64,000 nucleotides of DNA from assembly GCF_029522115.1 (NCBI RefSeq), contig NZ_JAKWFK010000007.1, positions 62,001 through 126,000 on the forward strand, given 5' to 3'. The stretch is from Trinickia sp. Y13 (GTDB taxonomy: Bacteria > Pseudomonadota > Gammaproteobacteria > Burkholderiales > Burkholderiaceae). Each line of letters begins with the position of its first letter. Within the stretch, counting starts at the first letter, position 1. The position numbers and the translations under genes were made by a program. Shown one piece after another: positions 33,737 to 41,596 of the stretch. The notes beneath the pieces are model-generated. The model was not told where the DNA came from. It was given only the letters and a program-made list of their open reading frames with translations, and did no database searches.

Positions 33737-34327
33737 ATGCTATTGAATCAAGCCACTCCCTTTTGCGATGACAAAGAAGCCACCGATGCGGACGACCTGC
33801 ATCTGCTGCGGCGCGTGGCGGATCAGGACAAGCAAGCGCTGGCGCAGCTTTACCGGGCATACCACGGCCGGCTCGCGCGCTTTCTCAACCGGTTTACGAG
33901 GCGTCAGGATCTGATCGAGGAAGTCATCAACGATACGTTCATGGTGGTCTGGCAGAAGGCGGAGGCGTTTCGTGGCGATGCGCGCGTGTCCACGTGGCTG
34001 ATGGGCATCGCCTATCGCGTGACGCTGCGTGCGCTGCGCGACGGCAGCTTCCGCTATCAGGAGTTCGCCGCGGACTTCGAACACGAGGCAGTCGAGCCGT
34101 TTGTCGATCATGAGCAGGCCGACTGGGTCGACAAGGGGCTGAGGAAACTTTCGCCCGAGCAGCGCTTGGTGATGGAACTCGCTTACGTAATGGGCCATTC
34201 CCTCGAAGAGATCGCGCAAATTACCGAAGCGACGGTGACGACGGTCAAGGCGCGGATGTTCCATGCCCGCGTGAAGTTGCGGAATATTATGCCGATGCTG
34301 GCAGGCGTGACCGGAGACGAGCGATGA
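33737..34327 (+). CDS. ECF-type RNA polymerase sigma factor
   Basis: 196 residues from the ATG at 33737; a GTG four codons upstream is also possible. Region 2 is about residues 20-90 (ALAQLYRAYHGRLARFLNRFTRRQDLIEEVINDTFMVVWQKAEAFRGDARVSTWLMGIAYR). Region 4 is about 130-185 (LSPEQRLVMELAYVMGHSLEEIAQITEATVTTVKARMFHARVKL). It overlaps the anti-sigma gene by 4 bases, the standard arrangement. Its likely targets include the flanking lipoprotein and protease genes. Confidence 0.93.
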   Translation: MLLNQATPFCDDKEATDADDLHLLRRVADQDKQALAQLYRAYHGRLARFLNRFTRRQDLIEEVINDTFMVVWQKAEAFRGDARVSTWLMGIAYRVTLRALRDGSFRYQEFAADFEHEAVEPFVDHEQADWVDKGLRKLSPEQRLVMELAYVMGHSLEEIAQITEATVTTVKARMFHARVKLRNIMPMLAGVTGDER

Positions 34328-35010
34328 GCATGATTGCAGTCGACGACGAACGCGTGCATCTGCGTGTCTGGGAGATGCTGCCGTGGGTCGTGAATGGTAG
34401 GGCCGACGCGAGCGAGTTGCGCCGGGTGAACGAACATCTGCGAGGGTGTGCCTTGTGCCTGTCCGAACTCTCGCGTCAGCGCGACCTGCGCTCGATCATG
34501 AACGGGCGCGAGCCGCAGGCGCCGCGCGTGGAGAGCGGACTCACCAAGCTGCTGCAACGGATCGCTGACGCCGAAGTCGACGCCCAGGCGCATCGGGTGT
34601 CGGCGCTGCGGCAGCCCCAGGCTGCAGCGAACGCCCGCTCGGGTGTCGCAGCGGCGCTGGCATGCGCTCTAGCCGCGGTCGTGCTGCTGCAATCGGGCGC
34701 GCGCGCCGTGCTCGATGAGCGCCTGCGGGCAGAGCCGGCAGCGGTGTATCGCACGTTGTCCGAACCGGTTGCCCGCCCCGATCGGGCGGCGATCCGGCTC
34801 GTCGTCGACGAGCGGATGTCCGTTCACGACTTGCAGACGCTGTTGATTTCGCGAAACCTGCAGATCGTCGCCGGCCCAGATGCAAGTGGCATTTATTCGC
34901 TTGCACCGCTCGGCGCAACGGCTTCCCTCGACGCCGTGGCGGCCGCGTTGCGCGCCGCGCCGGGCGTGAGATTCGCGGAGCCGGTCGCGCAGGCGCCGAG
35001 CGGGCCGTAA
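34324..35010 (+). CDS. membrane anti-sigma factor with zinc-binding domain
   Basis: 228 residues, start overlapping the sigma gene in ATGA. The zf-HC2 anti-sigma motif is present as NEHLRGCALC (H-x3-C-x2-C). A membrane segment lies at about 100-120 (GVAAALACALAAVVLLQSGARAVL). The periplasmic part shows a structured region (IRLVVDERMSVHDLQTLLISRNLQIVAGP). It should hold the ECF sigma factor inactive until an envelope signal arrives. Confidence 0.88.
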   Translation: MSMIAVDDERVHLRVWEMLPWVVNGRADASELRRVNEHLRGCALCLSELSRQRDLRSIMNGREPQAPRVESGLTKLLQRIADAEVDAQAHRVSALRQPQAAANARSGVAAALACALAAVVLLQSGARAVLDERLRAEPAAVYRTLSEPVARPDRAAIRLVVDERMSVHDLQTLLISRNLQIVAGPDASGIYSLAPLGATASLDAVAAALRAAPGVRFAEPVAQAPSGP

Positions 35011-35070
35011 TCGCGCCGCGACCCCTCGGCCGATTGGCGCCGCGGCCAGTGCGGGGCGTCCGTCACGGGC

Positions 35071-35841
35071 TCAAAAATGCCAGATGACGTCGGCGATCCA
35101 ACGGTGGGCGAGCAGGCTGCCCATCCGCGCCTGTATTTGCGTGGGCGCGCGCGTACCGATATACCAGAGATCGCACTGGATCGAGCCATACTCGTAGGTC
35201 AGTCCGGCATCGCCATAAACGAAGCCGCTGCCCAACTGGGCGCGCAGATCGTAATAGCCGATACCGGCTGTCGCCGAGAAGCCATGCGCGAGCGGTAGCC
35301 GGCCTGCGATGTCGTAAGAGAACGCCCGCGATTTCGGCGATGGACCGAATGCGGTATCGGGCGAAGCCGTGACGGAGGCGAACACGGTGTCACGCCATCC
35401 GCCGCGCAGCGCGACTTCGGCGTAGCCCATCCGCGCGGCGAACGGCATATGCTCGAACTGATAGCGCGAGACGATGGTCTGGACAGTCCAATCGCCGTGG
35501 ACTCGCCACGTGTAGCCGGCATCGGCGACGATCTTGGCGCCCTCTTCCGGAAAGTGCGTCGAGCGCATTGTCAGTGCCGACGCCCCGATGAAAAAACCGC
35601 CGCCAGGGTCGGGGTACCAGCTTGCGCCGATACCGACCGTCGGCGTCTTATCGCTTTCGACGATGCCGCGCGTCGTAGCGCCGGTCGCGCCGCTGACCTC
35701 GAATAGCCACCCGTTCGGCGCGGCGGATGCCGCCTGCGGCACCAACATGCAAGCGGCAACGGCGCAATGCGCCCAGAGCACGCGCGCAGGCGCCGTGGCT
35801 GCGCTTCGTGAGGGTCCGATCGTACTGCGTCTCGACTTCAT
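35071..35841 (-). CDS. outer-membrane barrel protein (TorF-like porin family)
   Basis: 256 residues. A signal peptide ends near residue 41 (MLVPQAASA-AP). The rest is a series of amphipathic strands (WLFEVSGATGATTRGIVESDKTPTVGIGASWYP; FFIGASALTMRST; SYDIAGRLPLAHGFSATAGIGYYDLR) ending in HRWIADVIWHF with terminal Phe. This is the pattern of the Gcw_chp/TorF putative porins. It lies convergent with the anti-sigma gene and divergent from the S8 protease gene. Substrate unknown. Confidence 0.7.
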   Translation of the reverse strand: MKSRRSTIGPSRSAATAPARVLWAHCAVAACMLVPQAASAAPNGWLFEVSGATGATTRGIVESDKTPTVGIGASWYPDPGGGFFIGASALTMRSTHFPEEGAKIVADAGYTWRVHGDWTVQTIVSRYQFEHMPFAARMGYAEVALRGGWRDTVFASVTASPDTAFGPSPKSRAFSYDIAGRLPLAHGFSATAGIGYYDLRAQLGSGFVYGDAGLTYEYGSIQCDLWYIGTRAPTQIQARMGSLLAHRWIADVIWHF

Positions 35842-36022
35842 GGAAACAACGACTCGACTCGCGGCCGGCGCGGGCCAGCCGCCTACTGATGAACGCAGCG
35901 AACGGGTGAATATTGCTCGCGCCGGAAACGACGTGTGCCCGATCCAACCTTTGGGGAGCCAATCGTAAATCAGATCAAAAAAAAACTCGACCCGGGACCC
36001 ACCTTATTGCAACATTCCGTGC

Positions 36023-36041
36023 AGGGTGAGGCACTCACCCT
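36023..36041. promoter_or_regulatory. 8-bp inverted repeat upstream of the S8 protease
   Basis: AGGGTGAG-GCA-CTCACCCT is a perfect 8-bp inverted repeat with a 3-base spacer, about 85 bases before the ATG at 36124. It could be an operator or a leader hairpin. It contains the GGTGAG half of the origin iteron but not the CGGGA half, so I do not count it as an iteron. Confidence 0.35.
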
Positions 36042-36123
36042 TATGCGCTGCTGTCGTGCATCGGCCACGGCCGACGCACGCGCTGTTCGGCAGCCAACGA
36101 CCGAAGGAATCAAGGAACGACCG

Positions 36124-37443
36124 ATGAATCGATGTGCCGCAGCAGGTCCGTGGTGGCGCCGGGGTGCCTGGCTGGGCGCGGCCGCAGCGTTATGGCTTGC
36201 CGCGTGCAGCAGTAGCCCCTCGCTCATTCCGCCGTCGGTGAACGACGTCGATCCTGCCGTGGTGGCGCGAATGACTTCAGCCACCGACAAAATGGTGGTC
36301 ATTGCCGTCGAGAACCCGGCGGAATCGGTTCCAACGATGGCTGGGACCACGGCCGGCGGGTACGGCAGCCCCCCGGGCTATCTCGCATACGGTAGCGCGC
36401 GGGCGATGGTGGCCGCGCTCGCCAAGGATTATCGCTTGCGGGAGCTGACAGCCTGGCCGATTCTGCCGCTTCATGTGCATTGCGCGGTTCTCGAAATCAC
36501 GGGCGGCCAGCGGCGCGACGTGCTGCTGGCGAAGCTCGCACACGACCGCCGAGTGCGGCTTGCCGAGCCGCTGCAGTCGTTCCGGACGCTGAGCACGCCG
36601 TTGCGCTACGACACCGGTTACGAGTCGCTGCAGCGCGGCATGAAAGAGATTGATGCGCTTGCCGCGCAGCGTGTGACGCACGGAGACGGCGTGCGCGTCG
36701 CCGTGATCGATACGGGCGTCGATACGCGGCATCCCGGTTTGTCGGGCAGGATCGCGTTGACGCGCGATTTCGTCGAGCGCGACATGGCGCACTTCAATCG
36801 CGACGTGCATGGCACCGCCGTCGCAGGCGTCATTGCGGCAACCCCCAGCGACGGGCGCGGCGTCATAGGCGTCGCGCCGGGGGCACGGATACTTGCGCTC
36901 AAAGCATGCTGGAGCGTGCCGGAAACGGCGGCGTCGCTGTGCAACTCGCTGACGCTCGCGGAAGCGCTGTCGGCCGCGATCGAGTCTCATGCGCAAGTCA
37001 TCAATCTGAGCCTGACGGGCCCGCCCGATCCGTTGCTTGCGCAACTCGTCGATTACGCGCTGCGCCATGGTGCGATCGTGGTCGGCGCCGTGCCGCCGGA
37101 CGGCGACCGCCATGCGTTTCCTGTCGGCGTGCCCAACGTGATCGGCGCAGATTTGCCGGGCTCGCACGTGAGCGATGTCGTCCACGCACCGGGTCGCGAC
37201 GTGCTGACGTTGACGCCGGGGGGGCACTACGATTTCCTGTCCGGCTCGTCTTTTTCGGCGGCTTACGTCTCGGGCATCGCCGCACTGATGCTGGCCGTCG
37301 ATCCGCATCTCGACGCGGCGCACGTCTATGCGGCGCTCAAAGGCAGTGTGAACGGCGCCGGCAGCACGCAGACCGTCAACGCCTGCGATGCCCTCGCGGC
37401 GGTCGGTGGTGGGGCGTGCACGGCCGTGGCAGCGCTGCACTAG
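36124..37443 (+). CDS. S8 (subtilisin-like) serine protease lipoprotein
   Basis: 439 residues from the ATG at 36124 with AAGGAA upstream. Lipoprotein signal with lipobox LAAC (Cys28). Residues about 45-155 form an N-terminal domain shared with the lipoprotein at 33053. The peptidase domain follows: Asp196 in VAVIDTGVD, His229 in RDVHGTAVAGV, and Ser376 in LSGSSFSAAYVSG. The Ser motif departs from the usual GTSxAxP (the Pro is Ala). It is probably anchored in the envelope and may be regulated by the nearby ECF sigma factor or act on its anti-sigma; both are inference. Confidence 0.9.
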   Translation: MNRCAAAGPWWRRGAWLGAAAALWLAACSSSPSLIPPSVNDVDPAVVARMTSATDKMVVIAVENPAESVPTMAGTTAGGYGSPPGYLAYGSARAMVAALAKDYRLRELTAWPILPLHVHCAVLEITGGQRRDVLLAKLAHDRRVRLAEPLQSFRTLSTPLRYDTGYESLQRGMKEIDALAAQRVTHGDGVRVAVIDTGVDTRHPGLSGRIALTRDFVERDMAHFNRDVHGTAVAGVIAATPSDGRGVIGVAPGARILALKACWSVPETAASLCNSLTLAEALSAAIESHAQVINLSLTGPPDPLLAQLVDYALRHGAIVVGAVPPDGDRHAFPVGVPNVIGADLPGSHVSDVVHAPGRDVLTLTPGGHYDFLSGSSFSAAYVSGIAALMLAVDPHLDAAHVYAALKGSVNGAGSTQTVNACDALAAVGGGACTAVAALH

Positions 37444-37510
37444 GAAAACATATCGGGGCGCAGTCTTTGGTTCGATCGCTCGGCGCGACGCCGCGTGGGA
37501 CTGCCCTCGA

Positions 37511-37966
37511 TCAAGCGCGCAGCCAGAAGTACGAACCCGACGCGATCCCTTCGAACATCTCGTCACTCGACTCGATGATGTTCTGCCGCCAGTAGCGGCC
37601 GTGCTCTGCGTAATGAGTGAGCAGTTCGGCGACGGTGTCGCCGTTGACGTCGTCCGTGATCGGCAACCGCAGGATCAACACGATGCCGCCCGTATCGGCG
37701 TCGAGCCCGAGCTGCGCCTGATCCTGCGCATAAATGAGCAGATTCGCTTCCAGCATCAGCCGAAACACGTTCAGCGTGCGGCCTGCCGTGACGGTGCCGT
37801 AATGGAAGTTGACGTACATCGCGGCCGGATCGTTCTCGAAGTGATCGAGCCGCACGTCGAAGCCTTCCACTTCGAGCGTATGCGTTTGCAGCACGTAATC
37901 CGCATTGGGCAGACCGACCACGGCGCAGGTTTCGCGGACGATCTCGCCGTAACGTTCGAGGCTCAT
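37511..37966 (-). CDS. hpaB: CesT-family T3SS chaperone, HpaB-like
   Basis: 151 residues. CesT/Tir chaperone fold: MSLERYGEIVRETCAVVGLPNADYVLQTHTLEVEGFDVRLDHFEND, then the dimer helix VFRLMLEANLLIYAQDQAQLGLDADTGGIVLILRLP. Its place after sctD-hrpD6-hrpE is exactly that of hpaB in Xanthomonas hrp clusters, whose product is the general class IB chaperone and exit-control protein. A strong terminator separates it from the gene upstream, so it may depend on read-through. Confidence 0.88.
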   Translation of the reverse strand: MSLERYGEIVRETCAVVGLPNADYVLQTHTLEVEGFDVRLDHFENDPAAMYVNFHYGTVTAGRTLNVFRLMLEANLLIYAQDQAQLGLDADTGGIVLILRLPITDDVNGDTVAELLTHYAEHGRYWRQNIIESSDEMFEGIASGSYFWLRA

Positions 37967-38002
37967 GCAATGCTCCTTGTCGGCAGCGCTGCTGCAATGG
38001 GC

Positions 38003-38039
38003 AAGAAAAAAGCCGCCCGCCGCGCAAACGGCGGGCGGC
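38003..38039 (-). terminator. strong intrinsic terminator between hrpE-like and hpaB-like genes
   Basis: On the minus strand an 11-bp perfect GC stem (GCCGCCCGCCG at 38012-38022 paired with 38029-38039) with a 6-base loop is followed by TTTTTTTCTT. It lies 12 bases after the stop of the small pilin-like gene and 37 bases before hpaB. Confidence 0.88.
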
Positions 38040-38051
38040 CGAGCGATGCCG

Positions 38052-38237
38052 TTACGACTTCTGCGACGCTGACTGTACGCCCGAGGCGGCAGCCTTTTCG
38101 ACGTTGGTGAAGGCTTCGATCATCGAAATGATCATTTGATCTTCGGCCGCTTGCAGCATGACCGGAATCATTGCCATCATCGACGACTTCATACCGCCCG
38201 AAGCGGCGCCTGCTCCAACTGTGGATGCTGCGGACAT
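38052..38237 (-). CDS. small Ala/Ser/Met-rich protein, candidate Hrp pilin (HrpE position)
   Basis: 61 residues, GGAG before the ATG. Sequence: a flexible Ser/Ala/Gly start, then a long amphipathic helix (MKSSMMAMIPVMLQAAEDQMIISMIEAFTNVEKAAA). No Cys, Trp or Pro-rich region apart from one Pro. Position directly after the hrpD6-like gene is that of hrpE, the Hrp pilus subunit of Xanthomonas. A strong terminator right after the gene fits a highly expressed structural subunit. Sequence identity with known pilins is not evident, so this is mainly positional. Confidence 0.6.
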   Translation of the reverse strand: MSAASTVGAGAASGGMKSSMMAMIPVMLQAAEDQMIISMIEAFTNVEKAAASGVQSASQKS

Positions 38238-38326
38238 AGCATTCTCCTATAGGAAAAGATTGAGGTGGACTACAGGGGTGGAACAACCGGCATCGTGACC
38301 GAGAGGTGTGCCAGGCGATGCTCGTT

Positions 38327-38587
38327 TCAGCGCGGGTTTTGCCCGAGCGTTTGCAGCTCGTGCAGGTGCGCCACGATTCGGCGCGCCGCGACGAAGCCGC
38401 GATAAAGAATCTGCAATTCAGAACGTTCCTGATCGCCGCCGGCTTTTTGCGTGGCGTCCGCGAGTTCCTTCGCGGTCGTTTCGAGCGCATCGGTGGCGCG
38501 CTTCACGAGCGAGTGGCTCATCGGCGAGGCCAGCGTGGCCTTCAGGTGGGTCAGGTCGTTCGCCACGGGTGCGAGTGATTCGTACAT
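38327..38587 (-). CDS. HrpD6-like small T3SS protein
   Basis: 86 residues from the ATG at 38587, chosen over a GTG four codons upstream because AGGCGA precedes it. All-helical (MYESLAPVANDLTHLKATLASPMSHSLVKRATDALETTAKELADATQK), no signal peptide. Its size and its position just after sctD correspond to hrpD6 of Xanthomonas, a small protein required for secretion or its regulation. Call made on size and synteny. Confidence 0.6.
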   Translation of the reverse strand: MYESLAPVANDLTHLKATLASPMSHSLVKRATDALETTAKELADATQKAGGDQERSELQILYRGFVAARRIVAHLHELQTLGQNPR

Positions 38588-38595
38588 GGTTCGCC

Positions 38596-39597
38596 TCACA
38601 GATCGGATGGAGAAGTGGCAGAGTGCTTCGTCTCTGCTTGCGGATAAAGGTGCTTCACACCGTCGGGCGTTTCGACGTAATGCACGCCCGCGATGGAGAT
38701 GACTTCGGAGTACTGCTCTTGCGGCAGCGTGTGTGCCGCTTCGGTGACCGCCACGTCGATGCGCTTGACGTTCTGGTCGAGATCGGTCTTCGCGTGCGCG
38801 AGCGCCGCTCGGAAGGCCGGCAGCGACGATACGCTGCCGGCCACTTCGAAGGCGCCCGCGCCGCGGTACGAGACCTGTACGCCGGGAATGCCGAGCGCTT
38901 GCTTGAGGCTGCGGCAGTCTTCTTCCGCGACGTCGTAATGCCGGAGCACATGGCTCTGGTCGGGCGCCACTCGCGCAAACACGGCACGGGCGGCCACGTC
39001 CTCGGCGGCGTTTCTGACCATGCCCGTGACCACCACGGCGGCGCCGCGCGGCGCGACATCGAGTCCATCGATGCCGGCCGAATGGAGTTCGGAGGCGATA
39101 CGCGCCGTCAGCGTACGTGGATCGGGCGTTGCATCGGCCTCGCGGGGCGCACCGACAAAGAGCGCGACGCCCGTGATCAGCAGTGCCCCGACCATGCCGG
39201 CGCCGATGAGCGTGGCCACGAGCGGGGCGGCGATGCGGCGCTTATGGGGACCCGGCGCCGCGGATGCGGCCGGCGCTTCGGGCTTGATCCAGAGCATGCG
39301 CAGCAAGTCGACGTCGCTTGGCCACGAATCGTCCTCTGGGCCGGCTGCGAGCACCACGTCGCCGAACGGGATCGGGATCAGGTCCGGCACGAGCGTCACC
39401 GTGGCCTCGGCCTCGTCGTCCGCGGTTTGATGCCAGCGCAGCACGCCGCCGGCATCGAGCGAGAGCACGATGGCGTGATCGTCCCAATCGGTCACGCAGA
39501 TGTCGGCGGCATCGTCCGGCCCGATCCGGTACTCGCCCGGAACCAGGCGGATCTGTGCGCCCGCGTGGGCGCCGGTCAAGATGCGTAGCTGCTTCAT
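38596..39597 (-). CDS. sctD: T3SS inner-membrane ring protein SctD (HrpD5)
   Basis: 333 residues from the ATG at 39597. Cytoplasmic FHA-like domain at about 1-95 (LRILTGAHAGAQIRLVPGEYRIGPDDAADICVTDW), one membrane helix at about 125-150 (VATLIGAGMVGALLITGVALFVG), then a periplasmic region with BON-like ring-building motifs (GIDGLDVAPRGAAVVVTGMVRN; FEVAGSVSSLPAFRAALAHAK). This order defines SctD, which forms the outer of the two inner-membrane rings with SctJ. Confidence 0.9.
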   Translation of the reverse strand: MKQLRILTGAHAGAQIRLVPGEYRIGPDDAADICVTDWDDHAIVLSLDAGGVLRWHQTADDEAEATVTLVPDLIPIPFGDVVLAAGPEDDSWPSDVDLLRMLWIKPEAPAASAAPGPHKRRIAAPLVATLIGAGMVGALLITGVALFVGAPREADATPDPRTLTARIASELHSAGIDGLDVAPRGAAVVVTGMVRNAAEDVAARAVFARVAPDQSHVLRHYDVAEEDCRSLKQALGIPGVQVSYRGAGAFEVAGSVSSLPAFRAALAHAKTDLDQNVKRIDVAVTEAAHTLPQEQYSEVISIAGVHYVETPDGVKHLYPQAETKHSATSPSDL

Positions 39598-39691
39598 GTC
39601 GGTTGTCCTGCTGTGCGCGTCCTGCATTCGGTTTCGGATATGGGCCAGTGTACGAAGCGACGATGCATGTCCCGGTGTGCGTGCGAAGGGA

Positions 39692-40654
39692 TCAAGGGTT
39701 TTGCGAAGCTTTCGGTCCGTTTGTCTGCGGCCGAACGTCGCCGTGCTCGGGCTCGGTGCTCACGGCGGCAAGGCCCGAATGCAGCAGGTTCGCAGCCAAC
39801 GCGAGCTGACGCGGCGTCGACGGGCGTTCCGCACCGAGCATCATGAGCGGAGCGAGCAGATTGACCGTGCGCGCACGATCGTCGGCGACCCGGGGCGACG
39901 CGGCCGGTGGCGCACTGTCCTGCACTTCCAGGAGGAGCTGCTTGACGCCGGCAAGGCCTGTCGGGTTCGGTTTGATCCCGCGCTTGCGCAGCGACTGAAG
40001 CGCAGCGTTCAGATCGATCGAAAGGCCGAGCCAACGCGGCGTCGCCCGCGCCTTCGGATCGCCCGACAATGGCCTCGCAATGTCGAGCACCTGTTTAGCC
40101 AGCGCTCGCCGCATGTCGAGCTCGAGTTGCGCGGGGGGGGCGCCCGGCGCCTCGACCGCGGCAAGCACGGCGTGGCTGGCCGCAGCCGGATCGATGCGCT
40201 TCGCGCGGCGGACCTTGACGATGGGCGGGGCTTGATCGTCGCGTCCTTCGCGCTCCCTTTGCCGCTCTTGCTGGCCTTCCTGCTCGCGGCCTTCTCCCTG
40301 GCCACCGCCGTGATGGCGCCCGTCTTTGCCCAAGCGCTCATGCCGCCGGTGCTGACCATGCTCGGTCCGGGCCGTCTTGGTCTCCGTCTGCGCGTTGCGG
40401 CGCACCGGCCGATGCAGTACGAGCGGCTTGCGGCGTCGGCGCTTGAGCTTGGTGAGCGGATGATTGTGCTTGAGCGTGTGATGCATCGGCGAGGCGATTT
40501 CTTCCTTCGCGGCGAAGCGCGCTTCACGATAGAAGCGGGTCTGCTGTGTCTGGCGCAGCGTTCGCGCGATGCCGGCCGCGAGCCGCGCGGCCTCGGATTC
40601 CGTTTCGTCGGTCTCCGCGTGCGGCGGCGGACCGCCCCCATGGACCGAGATCAT
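39692..40654 (-). CDS. hpaA: HpaA-like T3SS control protein
   Basis: 320 residues, starting inside the end of sctS (4-base overlap). The middle is strongly basic (KLKRRRRKPLVLHRPVRR; KTARTEHGQHRRHERLGKDGRHHGGGQ) and the C-terminal third is helical. Position between sctS and sctD is that of hpaA in Xanthomonas, which encodes a secreted control protein with nuclear-localisation-like basic stretches that binds HpaB. Overall sequence is low-complexity, so the call rests on synteny plus the basic clusters. Confidence 0.7.
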   Translation of the reverse strand: MISVHGGGPPPHAETDETESEAARLAAGIARTLRQTQQTRFYREARFAAKEEIASPMHHTLKHNHPLTKLKRRRRKPLVLHRPVRRNAQTETKTARTEHGQHRRHERLGKDGRHHGGGQGEGREQEGQQERQREREGRDDQAPPIVKVRRAKRIDPAAASHAVLAAVEAPGAPPAQLELDMRRALAKQVLDIARPLSGDPKARATPRWLGLSIDLNAALQSLRKRGIKPNPTGLAGVKQLLLEVQDSAPPAASPRVADDRARTVNLLAPLMMLGAERPSTPRQLALAANLLHSGLAAVSTEPEHGDVRPQTNGPKASQNP

Positions 40655-40914
40655 GACGGCACCGCCACGGCGATCAACTGATGCGCGAAGCGCACGATCA
40701 TGGCGGCGCCCCAGGCGCCGAATATGGCGATGCCGGCGACGGCTGCAACGAGCTTGACGGCGAAGGACAGCGTCTGGTCCTGCAGCGAGGTGATAGCCTG
40801 CAGGAACGAGACCAGCATGCCTGCGCTCGCCGCGATGACGACGATCGGCAGCGACACATACAGGCAGATCAGCATGCCTTGTGTCGTGAGGCGGATCAGA
40901 TTGTCGATTTCCAT
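40651..40914 (-). CDS. sctS: T3SS export apparatus protein SctS
   Basis: 87 residues from the ATG at 40914, standard size. Two membrane helices (GMLICLYVSLPIVVIAASAGMLVSFLQAITSLQDQTLSFAVKLVAAVAGIAIFGAWG), with the family signature SFLQAITSLQDQTL between them. With SctR and SctT it forms the core export gate. Confidence 0.97.
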   Translation of the reverse strand: MEIDNLIRLTTQGMLICLYVSLPIVVIAASAGMLVSFLQAITSLQDQTLSFAVKLVAAVAGIAIFGAWGAAMIVRFAHQLIAVAVPS

Positions 40915-40945
40915 ACCGGTTTCTCCGTTGCGTGCGGCGCGCCCG

Positions 40946-41596
40946 TCAGCGATAGGTGAGAACGAGACCATGAATCAGGGTCGACCAGCCATCCATGACG
41001 ACGAACAGCAGCAGCTTGAACGGGATCGCGACGTTGGTCGGCTGCACCTGAGTGAGGCCCATTGCCATCAGCACGTTGGCGATGACGAGATCGACCACGA
41101 CGAAGGCGATGTAGAGCAGAAAGCCGATCCGGAAAGCATCGGTCAGCTCTGTCAGCGTGAACGCCGGCGCCAGCACGATGAGGTCGTTCTCCTGTAGCTT
41201 CGCTGCGAGCGGCTTCGGCCAGACGATCGACGCCGAGTGCAGGAAGAACCGCTTTTCGCGCTCGTTCGTGTGCTTCATCAGGAATTGCCGGAACGGCTCG
41301 CGGGCGGCGCCGAACGTATCGATCATCACCTGCGAGGTGTCTTGCCGCGTCCGTTCTTGCTGCACGGTATCGAGCGCCTGCATCGCGATCGGTGCCATGA
41401 CATAGATCGACACGAGAATGGCGATGCCGTTGAGCACGGTATTGGGTGGCACCTGCTGCACCCCGAGACCGTTGCGTAGCAGCCCGAGCACGACGACGAT
41501 CTTCGCGTACGAGGTGACGACCATCGCGACGAAGGGCAGCAGCGTGATCGCGATGACCGCGATCAGCAGCCCGGTGAAGTCACTGAACTGAATCAT
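40946..41596 (-). CDS. sctR: T3SS export apparatus protein SctR
   Basis: 216 residues, family length. Membrane segments at both ends and the typical SYAKIVVVLGLLRNGLGVQQVPPNTVLNGIA and AFRIGFLLYIAFVVVDLVIANVLMAMG motifs. The start overlaps sctQ by 17 bases. SctR forms the pentameric part of the export gate. Confidence 0.97.
   Translation of the reverse strand: MIQFSDFTGLLIAVIAITLLPFVAMVVTSYAKIVVVLGLLRNGLGVQQVPPNTVLNGIAILVSIYVMAPIAMQALDTVQQERTRQDTSQVMIDTFGAAREPFRQFLMKHTNEREKRFFLHSASIVWPKPLAAKLQENDLIVLAPAFTLTELTDAFRIGFLLYIAFVVVDLVIANVLMAMGLTQVQPTNVAIPFKLLLFVVMDGWSTLIHGLVLTYR

Noticed and set aside
36023-36041. GGTGAG in the inverted repeat as another iteron
   Set aside because: The CGGGA half at the required spacing is absent.
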